Shown one piece after another: positions 1-6,452 of a DNA stretch of 38,972 nt. Within the stretch, counting starts at the first letter, position 1; every line of letters begins with the position of its first letter. This stretch comes from an uncultured bacterium. Lineage in GTDB: Bacteria; Bacillota; Clostridia; Oscillospirales; Oscillospiraceae. The stretch is taken from contig CAMNQF010000033.1 in the NCBI GenBank assembly GCA_946548895.1, positions 1-38,972 of the forward strand, read 5' to 3'. The position numbers and the translations under genes are program-made. The notes under the pieces are model-generated. The model made no database searches, had not been told where the DNA came from, and was given only the letters and a program-made list of their open reading frames with translations.

Positions 1-51
1 ATAATTACATTTTTTCCTCGGCGTTTTCTTACATTTTATCACTGGCGCTGA

Positions 52-396
52 CACGGATACACGGATTTTATCTTTCTGAACCGTGATGGGAAAAATCTTA
101 ACCAGCAGACGGTGAACCGGGCTATTAAACGAATCCTCCGGGATTATAATACACAGGAATTGGATAAGGCGGAGAAGGAAGGTCGAATTGCCGTCCTGTT
201 GCCTAATTTCTCCGGCCACAATCTGCGCCATACCTTTGCAACCCGTTACTGTGAGAATGAGACAAATTTGAAGCTGATTCAGAAAATACTCGGTCATAAG
301 GATATCAGTACCACAATGGATGTGTATGTGGACGCCACAAGAGACAAATTAAACGAATCCTTTGAAAATCTGGCTGGTAAAATCGTTATCAGTTAA
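52..396 (+). pseudogene. 3' fragment of a tyrosine recombinase (integrase)
   Basis: This is the C-terminal part of a Tn916/phage-type tyrosine recombinase. The catalytic-domain motif HNLRHTFATR supplies the H-x-x-R box, and LGHKDISTTMDVY supplies the second His/Trp-position residue and the nucleophilic tyrosine. Family-like sequence (GYTDFIFLNRDGK) can be read back from the GTG at 112 to position 52, where a TGA at 49-51 closes the frame. The N-terminal arm-binding domain, the core-binding domain and the first catalytic arginine are missing. Upstream bases 1-48 do not resemble an integrase in this frame. I read it as a broken remnant of an older element beside cotJC, not as the integrase of the prophage to its right. 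An annotation pipeline may start it at GTG 112. Confidence 0.8.
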
Positions 397-410
397 GACA
401 ACGTTTGAAT

Positions 411-439
411 GTGCGGCAGGGTAATCAGCCTTGCCGCAC
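411..439 (+). terminator. Hairpin after the integrase remnant
   Basis: GTGCGGCA and TGCCGCAC form an inverted repeat just after the stop of the recombinase fragment, followed by a moderately T-rich stretch (TTCGTGTTTA). It is a probable factor-independent terminator, but the U-tract is weak. Confidence 0.45.
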
Positions 440-670
440 GTTCGTGTTTAGTTGACAGTGAGCCAATACACCATGACTACACCACTACTACACCAAATTT
501 TTTGAATAAGTGACGGATGGTGAGCGGATTGGGAGTTGCAAACTGTAATGAAGTCATTTATAATAAGGTTATGAGCAGTTATGAAGTGTGTTGTAAAAAT
601 GAGAAAAGATATCCCCACCATGAAGCCGTTGGACTAAAAAGTCGTTGCTCCGCTTAAAATAAAGAAAGCG

Positions 671-706
671 CAAAAGGGCTGTGATTGCTGAACCACAGCC
701 CTTTTG
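671..706 (-). terminator. Perfect 13-bp hairpin downstream of cotJC
   Basis: CAAAAGGGCTGTG at 671-683 pairs perfectly with CACAGCCCTTTTG at 694-706 across a 10-nt loop. Read on the minus strand, the stem is followed by CGCTTTCTTTATTTT. This suits a factor-independent terminator for the leftward cotJC transcript. Confidence 0.65.
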
Positions 707-793
707 CCGTATCATAATGACATGAAGAAAAATAGCTGATCCGGCAGCTTGGCGCATACAAGCGCTGAAGCGGCTAGACCGTTCCCGCTGGCT

Positions 794-827
794 CAGGCCC
801 CTGGAACCGTAAGGTTCCAGGGGCCTG
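794..827 (-). terminator. 15-bp hairpin with GTAA loop just after the cotJC stop
   Basis: CAGGCCCCTGGAACC and its exact complement flank a GTAA (plus) / TTAC (minus) tetraloop, 7 bp past the cotJC stop codon. There is no U-tract on the minus strand, so it may act as a 3'-end stabiliser ahead of the terminator at 671-706. Confidence 0.5.
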
Positions 828-833
828 ACGGCG

Positions 834-1370
834 TCACTTGTCAAAAGCCGGGTTTGTAAAGTACACGTTTTTCTGATCCAGCCGTTCCTTTGCCAGGGCG
901 ATCGCTTCGCCGAAACGCTGAAAGTGTACGATTTCCCGCTCACGCAGGAAGCGGATGACGTTGCTTACGTCCGGGTCATCGGATAGCCGAAGTATATTGT
1001 CGTATGTGAGGCGGGCTTTCTGCTCTGCGGCCATATCCTCAGTCAGGTCGGCAATGACGTCGCCAGTGACTTGCATTGTGGAGGCAGACCACGGATAGCC
1101 CGAGGCAAATTGGGGATAAACTCCGGCCGTGTGGTCAACAAAATAGGCGTCGAAACCGGCTGTTTTAATTTGATCTTGGTTCAGATCGCGGGTGAGCTGA
1201 TGCACCAAGGTTCCAATCATCTCCAGGTGCCCCAATTCCTCTGTGCCGATATCGGTGAGCAGCCCTTTCAGTTCAGGGTAGGGCATGGCGTACCGCTGGG
1301 ACAGGTAGCGCAGGGAAGCGCCCAGTTCGCCGTCGGGACCACCATAGTGCAACAGACTGCAACGTTGCAT
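834..1370 (-). CDS. cotJC: CotJC-type manganese catalase, 3' part of a split gene
   Basis: This is a spore inner-coat protein of the manganese catalase family. The sequence runs in register with CotJC from YGGPDGEL to the usual end (NPAFDK). All dimanganese ligand motifs are visible: GEL (Glu), EELGHLEM (Glu and His), AAEQ (Glu) and REREIVHFQRF (Glu and His). The first 25-30 residues normal for CotJC are absent. The residues before GGPDGEL (MQRCSLLHY) are supplied from the recombinase side. The ATG overlaps the stop codon of the serine recombinase as TAATG. I infer that the native 5' end, with cotJB and cotJA upstream, lies beyond the right end of the inserted element. The gene would be whole only after excision. 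The protein family is clear; function in the integrated state is doubtful. Confidence 0.85.
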   Translation of the reverse strand: MQRCSLLHYGGPDGELGASLRYLSQRYAMPYPELKGLLTDIGTEELGHLEMIGTLVHQLTRDLNQDQIKTAGFDAYFVDHTAGVYPQFASGYPWSASTMQVTGDVIADLTEDMAAEQKARLTYDNILRLSDDPDVSNVIRFLREREIVHFQRFGEAIALAKERLDQKNVYFTNPAFDK

Positions 1371-1375
1371 TAAAA
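1330..1375. other. Probable left attachment junction (attL) inside cotJC
   Basis: CotJC homology begins at about 1345 and the serine recombinase gene ends at 1370-1372, so the crossover must lie in this short interval. It contains the perfect 12-bp palindrome TGCAACGTTGCA at 1358-1369. Large serine recombinases usually bind imperfect inverted repeats around a 2-bp core. The exact core cannot be fixed without the other end. Confidence 0.55.
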
Positions 1376-2833
1376 CATCATGCGGTAGGTGATTGCCAGG
1401 GTGGAAGACTTCTTATCAAACACACAGGTTTCCAGGATGGACCGGGCGGCCATGTTTTTCTCCTCAATTGTGGTTTCCGGGGAGCGGAGGGTTTCCAATG
1501 CCGCCGCGATGGAGGAGCGCAGGGCGGGTACTACGGCGTCCTGGGCCAGCATTGCCCGGCGGGCCGCAAGGTCCTTTTCCGTATGGGCAATGTTGGCGTC
1601 CAGAGACTGTTTCGCGCTGGCAAAGTCGGCCAGGTCGAAAACACCGGCGAGATATGCCTCCTGGAGCCGTCCCTTCTTTGCGCGAAGCAGCTTGAGCGCG
1701 GCCTCCAGCTCGCGCAGTCCGCCGCCGGCCGAAGCGCTGGTGCAGGTTACGTCGTAGGAGACACAGGTGGAGCCATAAGCATCCTCGGCCATCCGGGCTA
1801 TGACCGCCTCGGCCAAAATATCCGCCTTGACGTGTTGGGAATGGGAGCAGCTTCCCCGGACATAGCTGTTGCACTTAAAATAGTGGGGCTTGGCGAAGAT
1901 CAGCGTGCTGCCGCAGGCGGAGCAGCGCACCAGCCCGGACAGCCAGTGCTTCAGCTCGTAGGTGGGGCGGGCCTTATAGCCAAACTGCGCTTTCATGCGG
2001 TCCATGCGGTCCTGTGCCGCTTTCCAGGTTTCCATGTCGATGAGCGGTTCGTGTTCGCCGTCGGCCACAATAATGTTTTCGTCAAAAAAGTCCCGGCGGC
2101 TCCGGCCGGCGGGGTTCCACCTGAGCTTGCCGATGTAGACCGGGTTTCGGATGATGTACTCGACGGTGCGGTTCTCGAAGGCGTTGCCCCGGTGGGTGCG
2201 CACCCCTTGGTCGTTCAGCTCCTTGGCAATCTGGTAGATCCCGGCCCCGGCCGCAAAGCGGTCAAAAATGCGGCGGACATGAGCGGCTTCCTCTGGCAAG
2301 GGGATTAGCTTGCCGCCCTCGGCGCGGTAGCCGAAGGAAGGGGATGCCTGCAGCTTGCCCCGCTGGGCGTTCACCGTCATGGAGCGCTTGACCTCCTGGC
2401 TCAGGCGGATGGAGTAGAACTCGTCCATCCACTCAATGATGCGCTCGATCAGGCTGCCGAAGGGCCCCGCGATCAGCGGCTCAGTGACGCTGATTACCTC
2501 GATGCCGCACTTGGAGCGGAGGACGGATTTATAGAAAATACTCTCCTCCTGGTTGCGGGCGAAACGGCTGTATTTCCAGAGCAGGATGACCGAGAAGGGG
2601 CAGGCGGCCTCCTTGGCCTGGGCCACCATCCGCATGAACTCCGGGCGGCGCTCCGCCTTTTTCCCCGAGATGCCCGCGTCGATATAGATGTGCTGATTGA
2701 GCAGGAGCAGGCCCTCCCGCTGGGCGTATTTGCGGATCTCCTCCAGCTGAGAGTCGGGGGAGAGCTCCGCCTGATCGTCGGTGGAGACGCGGATATAAGC
2801 CGCCGCGTAACGGGGCAGGGCAGGGGTGGGCAT
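1370..2833 (-). CDS. Large serine recombinase (prophage integrase)
   Basis: This 487-residue site-specific recombinase should integrate and excise the element through a phosphoserine intermediate. The N-terminal resolvase domain carries AAYIRVSTDDQ with the nucleophile at Ser17 and WKYSRFARN near residues 86-94. A recombinase domain follows (about 165-290), then a zinc ribbon with Cys304, Cys307, Cys321 and Cys329, and a coiled-coil region from about 370 to 430. The length is normal for the family. The start at 2833 is supported by GAGAGGAGG 8 nt upstream. The gene lies at the very end of the element with its 3' end touching the cotJC junction. This resembles the recombinase of skin-like and A118/TP901-type elements. 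A separate directionality factor was not recognised. Confidence 0.95.
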   Translation of the reverse strand: MPTPALPRYAAAYIRVSTDDQAELSPDSQLEEIRKYAQREGLLLLNQHIYIDAGISGKKAERRPEFMRMVAQAKEAACPFSVILLWKYSRFARNQEESIFYKSVLRSKCGIEVISVTEPLIAGPFGSLIERIIEWMDEFYSIRLSQEVKRSMTVNAQRGKLQASPSFGYRAEGGKLIPLPEEAAHVRRIFDRFAAGAGIYQIAKELNDQGVRTHRGNAFENRTVEYIIRNPVYIGKLRWNPAGRSRRDFFDENIIVADGEHEPLIDMETWKAAQDRMDRMKAQFGYKARPTYELKHWLSGLVRCSACGSTLIFAKPHYFKCNSYVRGSCSHSQHVKADILAEAVIARMAEDAYGSTCVSYDVTCTSASAGGGLRELEAALKLLRAKKGRLQEAYLAGVFDLADFASAKQSLDANIAHTEKDLAARRAMLAQDAVVPALRSSIAAALETLRSPETTIEEKNMAARSILETCVFDKKSSTLAITYRMMF

Positions 2834-2901
2834 GGACGCGCCTCCTCTCTCGGTTTACATCATGATATGAGCACAAATGTTCGACTATGCGCGCTTTTTT
2901 T

Positions 2902-2930
2902 ACCTCCCCCGAACCTTCGGGGGAGGTTTT
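2902..2930. terminator. 12-bp GC-rich hairpin upstream of the recombinase
   Basis: ACCTCCCCCGAA pairs perfectly with TTCGGGGGAGGT across two bases. TTTT follows on the plus strand and T7 precedes it. It lies between the recombinase gene and the coiled-coil gene 2962-3258, both leftward. On the minus strand the distal side is A-rich, so it is a poor terminator there and may instead act as an RNA structure. Confidence 0.45.
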
Positions 2931-2961
2931 GCCATTTTGACGCCTAGGGGTTTATAGCTCC

Positions 2962-3258
2962 CTATTGCGCCGCCTTTAGAGCCTCAATATCGCGGGTGTT
3001 CTGTGCCACTACGGTGCGCAGGAGCCGAACTTCCTCCCGGAGTTCCGCCAGTTCGTCCTTTCCGGCCAAATCCTTCAGGCGCTGGTGGGTGAGATCCTGC
3101 CCCTCGGCCAGTGCGTCCAAGCTTTTGAGTACCATGTTCTCCTGGGTGACCGCCACGCGGGTGAGGGTGGTCTGCATTTGGCCCATGTCGGCCCGCATTT
3201 GCTTCTGCTCTTGCTGAATTTGCTCCAACAGGGCTAAAATCTTTTCTCCGGTGTCCAT
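2962..3258 (-). CDS. Small coiled-coil protein, function unknown
   Basis: This 98-residue soluble protein is nearly all predicted helix. It is rich in Gln, Glu, Leu and Arg with heptad spacing at about 5-35 and 60-98 (for example LLEQIQQEQKQM and ELREEVRLLRTVV). It has no signal peptide and no membrane segment. The start is supported by AGAAAGGAG upstream on the minus strand. It lies between the recombinase and the exonuclease in the lysogeny region. Small coiled-coil proteins are common next to phage integrases, but I do not recognise a named family. A role as a recombination accessory protein would be a guess. Confidence 0.7.
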   Translation of the reverse strand: MDTGEKILALLEQIQQEQKQMRADMGQMQTTLTRVAVTQENMVLKSLDALAEGQDLTHQRLKDLAGKDELAELREEVRLLRTVVAQNTRDIEALKAAQ

Positions 3259-3301
3259 GGGGCGCTCCTTTCTGGGTCATAGAAAACTCCGTTGACATTT
3301 G

Positions 3302-4453
3302 TCAATTGATATCGGCATCCATTCTAATGCTACATATTTCTTTGAAAAGTAAGCCTGTTGCGAGAGCATCAGAAAGTGAGTCATGAGCATCAGAACGAAA
3401 TATTTTCAAACACTTTTTTGTCAAATAATCAAGTTTATATATCGAATAGTAATCATATTCCCTCTGAGATAGCTCTAATGTATCATAATAATCTCTTAAG
3501 TATGCACCAGGAAGGCAATTATTAGCTGCAAGAAATTGAACGTCAAATGCAACATTGTGCCCAACAATTGGAGGACACCGCTTTGTACCTAATGTATTGA
3601 TAAAATCACTAAAACAACCTGCAATTTCTTCTATATAGGGGGCATCTTCAACATCAGCTTCGGAAATCTTATTTATTTCCTGAGCTTTGGCTTTTAACCC
3701 TTGTCTGGGCTTAACATATGTTGAAAAAGCCTCAACAGGAGAAAAGTTTACAAATTTAATCGCGCTGATTTGAATAATTTCGTTCGTAGTGGGATTAAGC
3801 CCTGTTGTCTCAACATCAACCACAAAAAAGGTTGTAAGTTTTTTTAATGGGGTCCTTTTTGTAATATTTTTTGTGTCAAAAATGGGAAGTGTTTTCTTTC
3901 CTTCTTGAGGAAGTTCATCTGCGTTCTCATCACGAATAATACTGACCAAGGGCAAACTTTTTTTGATTTCTTGAAATCCATCTGTGCTTTCAAAGCATTT
4001 TTCTAGCCGTTTTTTTCGGGCTTCAATTTTGTCAATAAGCTGTTCAAAATTCAAACAAATAGTGCCGTTGTCGGCGGGACTTGTATTCATTCGACCAAAA
4101 TCATCATTATAGCATGATTCAGTATCAATTCTTGAACAATGAGCAGAAAATATCTCTTTAAAATACACTATTTCAGGAAGCTTATTTATCAAATCCACAA
4201 ACTCATTACACGCAAATATTTTTTCTTTTACCTCAGCCAATGAGTCCCCTTCAGAACTGTACAAGTCACCAGCCTTTTCCCACAAATGTACCAACTTGTT
4301 ATAATACGCCCGAGCACATTCCCTCTCAGAGTTTTGCTTTTGAGCCTGTTGAGTTATTTCTGCCGCATGGCAATCAGAACAAAGTCCATCAGGACCAATA
4401 GAAAAAGATAACTTTTTCTTCCCACAACGTGAACATTTTGAAAACAACCCCAT
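3302..4453 (-). CDS. Zinc-ribbon protein with DEDDh 3'-5' exonuclease domain
   Basis: The 383-residue protein begins with a zinc ribbon (Cys7, Cys10, Cys25, Cys28), has a helical middle, and ends with a DnaQ/PolC-epsilon-like exonuclease. The exonuclease motifs are complete: VVDVETTG (Asp213, Glu215), VGHNVAFDVQFL (Asp304) and HDSLSDA (His357, Asp362). By family it should degrade DNA or RNA from the 3' end using two metal ions. The gene is clearly AT-rich against its GC-rich neighbours, which points to recent transfer. It lies next to the repressors, where lysogenic-conversion and superinfection-defence genes often sit. Defence is possible but not shown. The ribosome binding site (GAGGGGGG) is weak. 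Confidence 0.85.
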   Translation of the reverse strand: MGLFSKCSRCGKKKLSFSIGPDGLCSDCHAAEITQQAQKQNSERECARAYYNKLVHLWEKAGDLYSSEGDSLAEVKEKIFACNEFVDLINKLPEIVYFKEIFSAHCSRIDTESCYNDDFGRMNTSPADNGTICLNFEQLIDKIEARKKRLEKCFESTDGFQEIKKSLPLVSIIRDENADELPQEGKKTLPIFDTKNITKRTPLKKLTTFFVVDVETTGLNPTTNEIIQISAIKFVNFSPVEAFSTYVKPRQGLKAKAQEINKISEADVEDAPYIEEIAGCFSDFINTLGTKRCPPIVGHNVAFDVQFLAANNCLPGAYLRDYYDTLELSQREYDYYSIYKLDYLTKKCLKIFRSDAHDSLSDALATGLLFKEICSIRMDADIN

Positions 4454-4487
4454 AGTGACCCCCCTCGTGCTTAATTAGGGCACATTT

Positions 4488-4715
4488 TTATTTATTTACT
4501 TCTGGGTTATCTGTTCGACCCAGTAAGTAATCCACAGAACAATCTAAGTAGTCAGCAATGCGAGCGAGATTTTTTGAAAGCATATCATTTCCTTTTGCCA
4601 TCTGGGAAATGGTATTGATGCCCAGGTCACATTCTGAAAGCATTACCTTTAAGGCAATCCCCTTAGATTTTGCGGTCAACTTGATGCGGTTTGCTATTTC
4701 ATGTGAATTATACAC
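4488..4715 (-). CDS. XRE-family helix-turn-helix regulator
   Basis: The 75-residue protein is a single HTH_XRE domain. It has a family-typical ending (DYLDCSVDYLLGRTDNP) and a recognition-helix region around GINTISQMAKGNDML. It probably binds as a dimer to the inverted repeats immediately upstream and regulates its own transcription. The GTG start at 4715 is chosen because GGAGG lies 7 nt upstream on the minus strand. It is one of two repressor-like genes in the switch region. The second (4884-5480) carries the protease domain. The pair may form a Cro/CI-like arrangement, although both run in the same direction. Confidence 0.88.
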   Translation of the reverse strand: MYNSHEIANRIKLTAKSKGIALKVMLSECDLGINTISQMAKGNDMLSKNLARIADYLDCSVDYLLGRTDNPEVNK

Positions 4716-4750
4716 AATCTTGCCTCCGTCCCTTTGTTGACCTTTACAAA

Positions 4751-4799
4751 ATCACTAAAGTATGTGATTTTCACATTGACAATCACTAAAGTTCGTGAT
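4751..4799. promoter_or_regulatory. Paired operators upstream of the XRE gene
   Basis: Two 18-bp near-palindromes, ATCACTAAAGTATGTGAT (4751-4768) and ATCACTAAAGTTCGTGAT (4782-4799), are spaced 31 bp centre to centre, close to three helical turns. A weak minus-strand promoter (TTGTCA at 4782-4777, TTTAGT at 4759-4754) overlaps both. This suggests autoregulation of the gene ending at 4488. Confidence 0.7.
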
Positions 4800-4883
4800 A
4801 TCTTGCAATCGTGGACATCATTCATATTGAACCGCACCAAGAGGGCAAAGGTACGGAAGGTGGTGATACCTGATTTGAACATT

Positions 4884-5480
4884 TCAATACTTTGCCCGCA
4901 GCTCCACCACCCGCCCAATGACCCGGACGGGCAGCTGCTCCACCTCGGCGGCGGTGTAAAACATGGGATCATAGGCCGGGTTGGTCGGCAGCAGGGTGAT
5001 GCCGTCCTGGCCATATTTGATTTTCTTGACCGTTGCGCTGTCTCCGTTGACCAGCACCACCACTGTGTCCCCGGTCTCGGCAGTTTCCTGCTGGCGGACG
5101 ATGACCACGTCGCCCTCCCGCATTCGGGGTTCCATGCTGGCCCCCTTGATCCGCAGCCCAAAGAACTCTCCCGTCCGGGCCAGGGCGGCGTCAATCTCTT
5201 CGTAGTCCACGATGTCGGTGATGGCCTCAATAGGGATGCCGGCGGCGACGTCGCCTAGGACAGGAATTCTGACACCGCTGGAGACAGGGACTTCCGTATT
5301 TCCGAGCAAATAGTCAACGGATACCTCGAACAGCGCCGCTAATTTGAGAATTTGATCTTTATCAATCTTTGCTTTCCCATTCTCCCAATAGGAGTATCCA
5401 TTCTGAGTTAACCCAATGGCTTGTGCCACCTCGGTTTGGGTTAGGCCCTTTGCCTTGCGAGCAGCTTTCAGATTGTTCAT
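4884..5480 (-). CDS. CI/LexA-type repressor with S24 autoprotease domain
   Basis: This 198-residue protein is the likely master repressor of lysogeny. Residues 1-60 form an XRE helix-turn-helix (GLTQTEVAQAIGLTQNGYSYWENG). Residues 70-198 form a LexA-like peptidase S24 domain with the Ala80-Gly81 cleavage bond, Ser115 in GASMEP and Lys152 in ATVKKIKY. RecA-stimulated self-cleavage after DNA damage would release the lytic genes; this is family knowledge. The start at 5480 has GAGGTG upstream. Its promoter (5498-5526, minus) faces the rightward promoter at 5566-5594 across a region full of TATCAA half-sites. This is the expected layout of a lysis-lysogeny switch. Confidence 0.93.
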   Translation of the reverse strand: MNNLKAARKAKGLTQTEVAQAIGLTQNGYSYWENGKAKIDKDQILKLAALFEVSVDYLLGNTEVPVSSGVRIPVLGDVAAGIPIEAITDIVDYEEIDAALARTGEFFGLRIKGASMEPRMREGDVVIVRQQETAETGDTVVVLVNGDSATVKKIKYGQDGITLLPTNPAYDPMFYTAAEVEQLPVRVIGRVVELRAKY

Positions 5481-5497
5481 CCCATCACCTCAAGCAA

Positions 5498-5526
5498 AGA
5501 ATATCAATAAAAATGATTTTTCGCAA
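5498..5526 (-). promoter_or_regulatory. Leftward promoter of the repressor gene
   Basis: On the minus strand, TTGCGA (5526-5521) is separated by 17 bp from TATTCT (5503-5498), and the repressor start codon lies 18 bp further on. A TATCAA half-site overlaps the -10 region, fitting autoregulation. Confidence 0.7.
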
Positions 5527-5565
5527 CAATAAAATTGATTTCCTGATTTTTTCTTGATATTCATC

Positions 5566-5594
5566 TTGACAGCGCTTGATTACTGTGCTATTCT
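5566..5594 (+). promoter_or_regulatory. Rightward early promoter
   Basis: TTGACA (5566-5571), a 17-bp spacer and TATTCT (5589-5594) form a near-consensus sigma-A promoter. It points into the small membrane-protein gene at 5647 and faces the repressor promoter at 5498-5526. Confidence 0.8.
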
Positions 5595-5603
5595 ATCAAT
5601 AGA

Positions 5604-5629
5604 TTAGATATCTAAAGTGTTGATATCAA
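5604..5629. promoter_or_regulatory. Operator-like palindromes between promoter and first gene
   Basis: TTAGATATCTAA (5604-5615) and TTGATATCAA (5620-5629) are perfect palindromes just downstream of the rightward promoter. TATCAA or TTGATA half-sites also occur at 5502, 5554 and 5594. They are candidate binding sites for the S24 repressor. Confidence 0.6.
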
Positions 5630-5646
5630 AGAAAGGAGGTGCAAAC

Positions 5647-5814
5647 ATGACCAGAGAAACAGCTGCTCTTATTCTTTCGCTCGTGGCCCTGATTTTTGGC
5701 GGTGTTGGAATTGGGATGAACGTTTGGAGCCTTGTTCTTGCTATCAAGTGGCTATTTAGGGATAAGGGGAAAGATAGCGGCGACGGCGGCAGCAATACCA
5801 GCAATAAGCGTTAA
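5647..5814 (+). CDS. Small single-span membrane protein
   Basis: This is a 55-residue protein with one hydrophobic segment at about 6-43 (ALILSLVALIFGGVGIG), followed by a charged Gly/Ser/Asp-rich tail. ATG 5647 is preferred because AAAGGAGG ends 6 nt before it, and the near-consensus promoter at 5566-5594 lies just upstream. An in-frame TTG at 5617 has no such support. It is the first gene to be expressed rightward from the switch. Its last 63 bp overlap the oppositely oriented gene 5752-6132. The function is unknown; roles in superinfection exclusion or membrane signalling are possible. Confidence 0.7.
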   Translation: MTRETAALILSLVALIFGGVGIGMNVWSLVLAIKWLFRDKGKDSGDGGSNTSNKR

Positions 5815-6132
5815 AATGCCAATGATTGCAGTAAATATGAATCGTGCTTTATCCGCTCGTCTTTGTTTTTCGGTATCCTTAGCGGCTTTAACCTCAGCTG
5901 AAATTCGCGCCTGCTGTTCAGCCGCTTGTGTATCGCGAATTTCTTGCATCTGGCTCTTCATTTGGTCGAGCATCTCCGCAGTTCGTATGATGCTTTCTTC
6001 CACAGCCACTTGGCGGCGTCTGGCTTCAAGCTCTGCGGTTTCCGCACCCTTGAAGATGGTGTGCTGTTCCTGAAAAAATTTTTCTTCTTCGAGTTCTTCT
6101 GGCGACTTGTCGCATAATCCGTATTCTGTCAT
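5752..6132 (-). CDS. Coiled-coil protein with C-terminal membrane anchor
   Basis: This 126-residue protein has a long charged helix at about 10-95 (many Glu, Gln, Ala and Arg; for example ARRRQVAVEESIIRTAEMLD). It ends in a hydrophobic tail at about 97-126 (FIFTAIIGILTLIAGIAAAV), so it is probably tail-anchored with the coiled coil in the cytoplasm. ATG 6132 is preferred over the upstream start at 6168 because AAAGGAG lies 9 nt before it. The 3' end overlaps the rightward gene 5647-5814 by 63 bp, so both transcripts are antisense to each other there. Family unknown. Confidence 0.72.
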   Translation of the reverse strand: MTEYGLCDKSPEELEEEKFFQEQHTIFKGAETAELEARRRQVAVEESIIRTAEMLDQMKSQMQEIRDTQAAEQQARISAEVKAAKDTEKQRRADKARFIFTAIIGILTLIAGIAAAVAAIFPLIPK

Positions 6133-6158
6133 AGCGCACAGCTCCTTTCTCCGCCCTA

Positions 6159-6188
6159 ATATTACCACATGGGCAGGGAAGCGGGCAA
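6159..6188 (-). promoter_or_regulatory. Possible promoter of the coiled-coil/membrane gene
   Basis: TTGCCC (6188-6183), an 18-bp spacer and TAATAT (6164-6159) on the minus strand precede the gene starting at 6132. The -35 match is modest. Confidence 0.4.
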
Positions 6189-6209
6189 TAGCGAAAGGAG
6201 GTGACCAAC

Positions 6210-6413
6210 GTGGTCATGAGAATCAGAGAACTGCGGGAGGCAGCAAACCTTCAGCAGAAGCAGGTGGCGGCGCATATGGGTGTGTTCCAAACCGCGGTGT
6301 CCAACTGGGAGACCGAGGTAGCCCTGCCCAAGACCCGCCAGCTCCCGCTGCTGGCCCAGGTGCTGGGCTGCTCCATCAGCGACCTGTTCGTGCCGCTGGA
6401 GGACGCCGGGTAG
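6210..6413 (+). CDS. XRE-family regulator (Cro-like)
   Basis: This is a protein of about 67 residues consisting only of an HTH_XRE domain (REAANLQQKQVAAHMGVFQ, then TAVSNWETEVALP). GTG 6210 is chosen because AAAGGAGG sits 8 nt upstream; GTG 6201 lies inside that ribosome binding site, and ATG 6216 is rather distant. It is the first gene of the rightward early block after the switch, the usual place for a Cro-type repressor that shuts off lysogenic transcription. That role is inferred from position and size. Confidence 0.85.
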   Translation: MVMRIRELREAANLQQKQVAAHMGVFQTAVSNWETEVALPKTRQLPLLAQVLGCSISDLFVPLEDAG

Positions 6414-6452
6414 CCCGCACCCTAAGCATACCACCCCAAGGAGGGATTTACC

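Larger units (their letters stand above)
440..833. other. Intergenic stretch without a convincing gene
   Basis: No open frame here has a ribosome binding site and a recognisable product. The stretch holds a repetitive CACCACTACTACACC-type segment near 480-495, AT-rich sequence at 545-660, and the two hairpins listed separately. The minus-strand open frame across 569-943 is an overlap with cotJC and is not supported. Confidence 0.6.

Noticed and set aside
569-943. A 124-codon minus-strand frame at the end of cotJC
   Set aside because: It overlaps the conserved 3' end of cotJC in another frame and spans two hairpins.
4694-5230. A 178-codon minus-strand frame over the repressor gene and operators
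   Set aside because: It is the shadow of the S24 repressor in another frame and crosses the operator pair.
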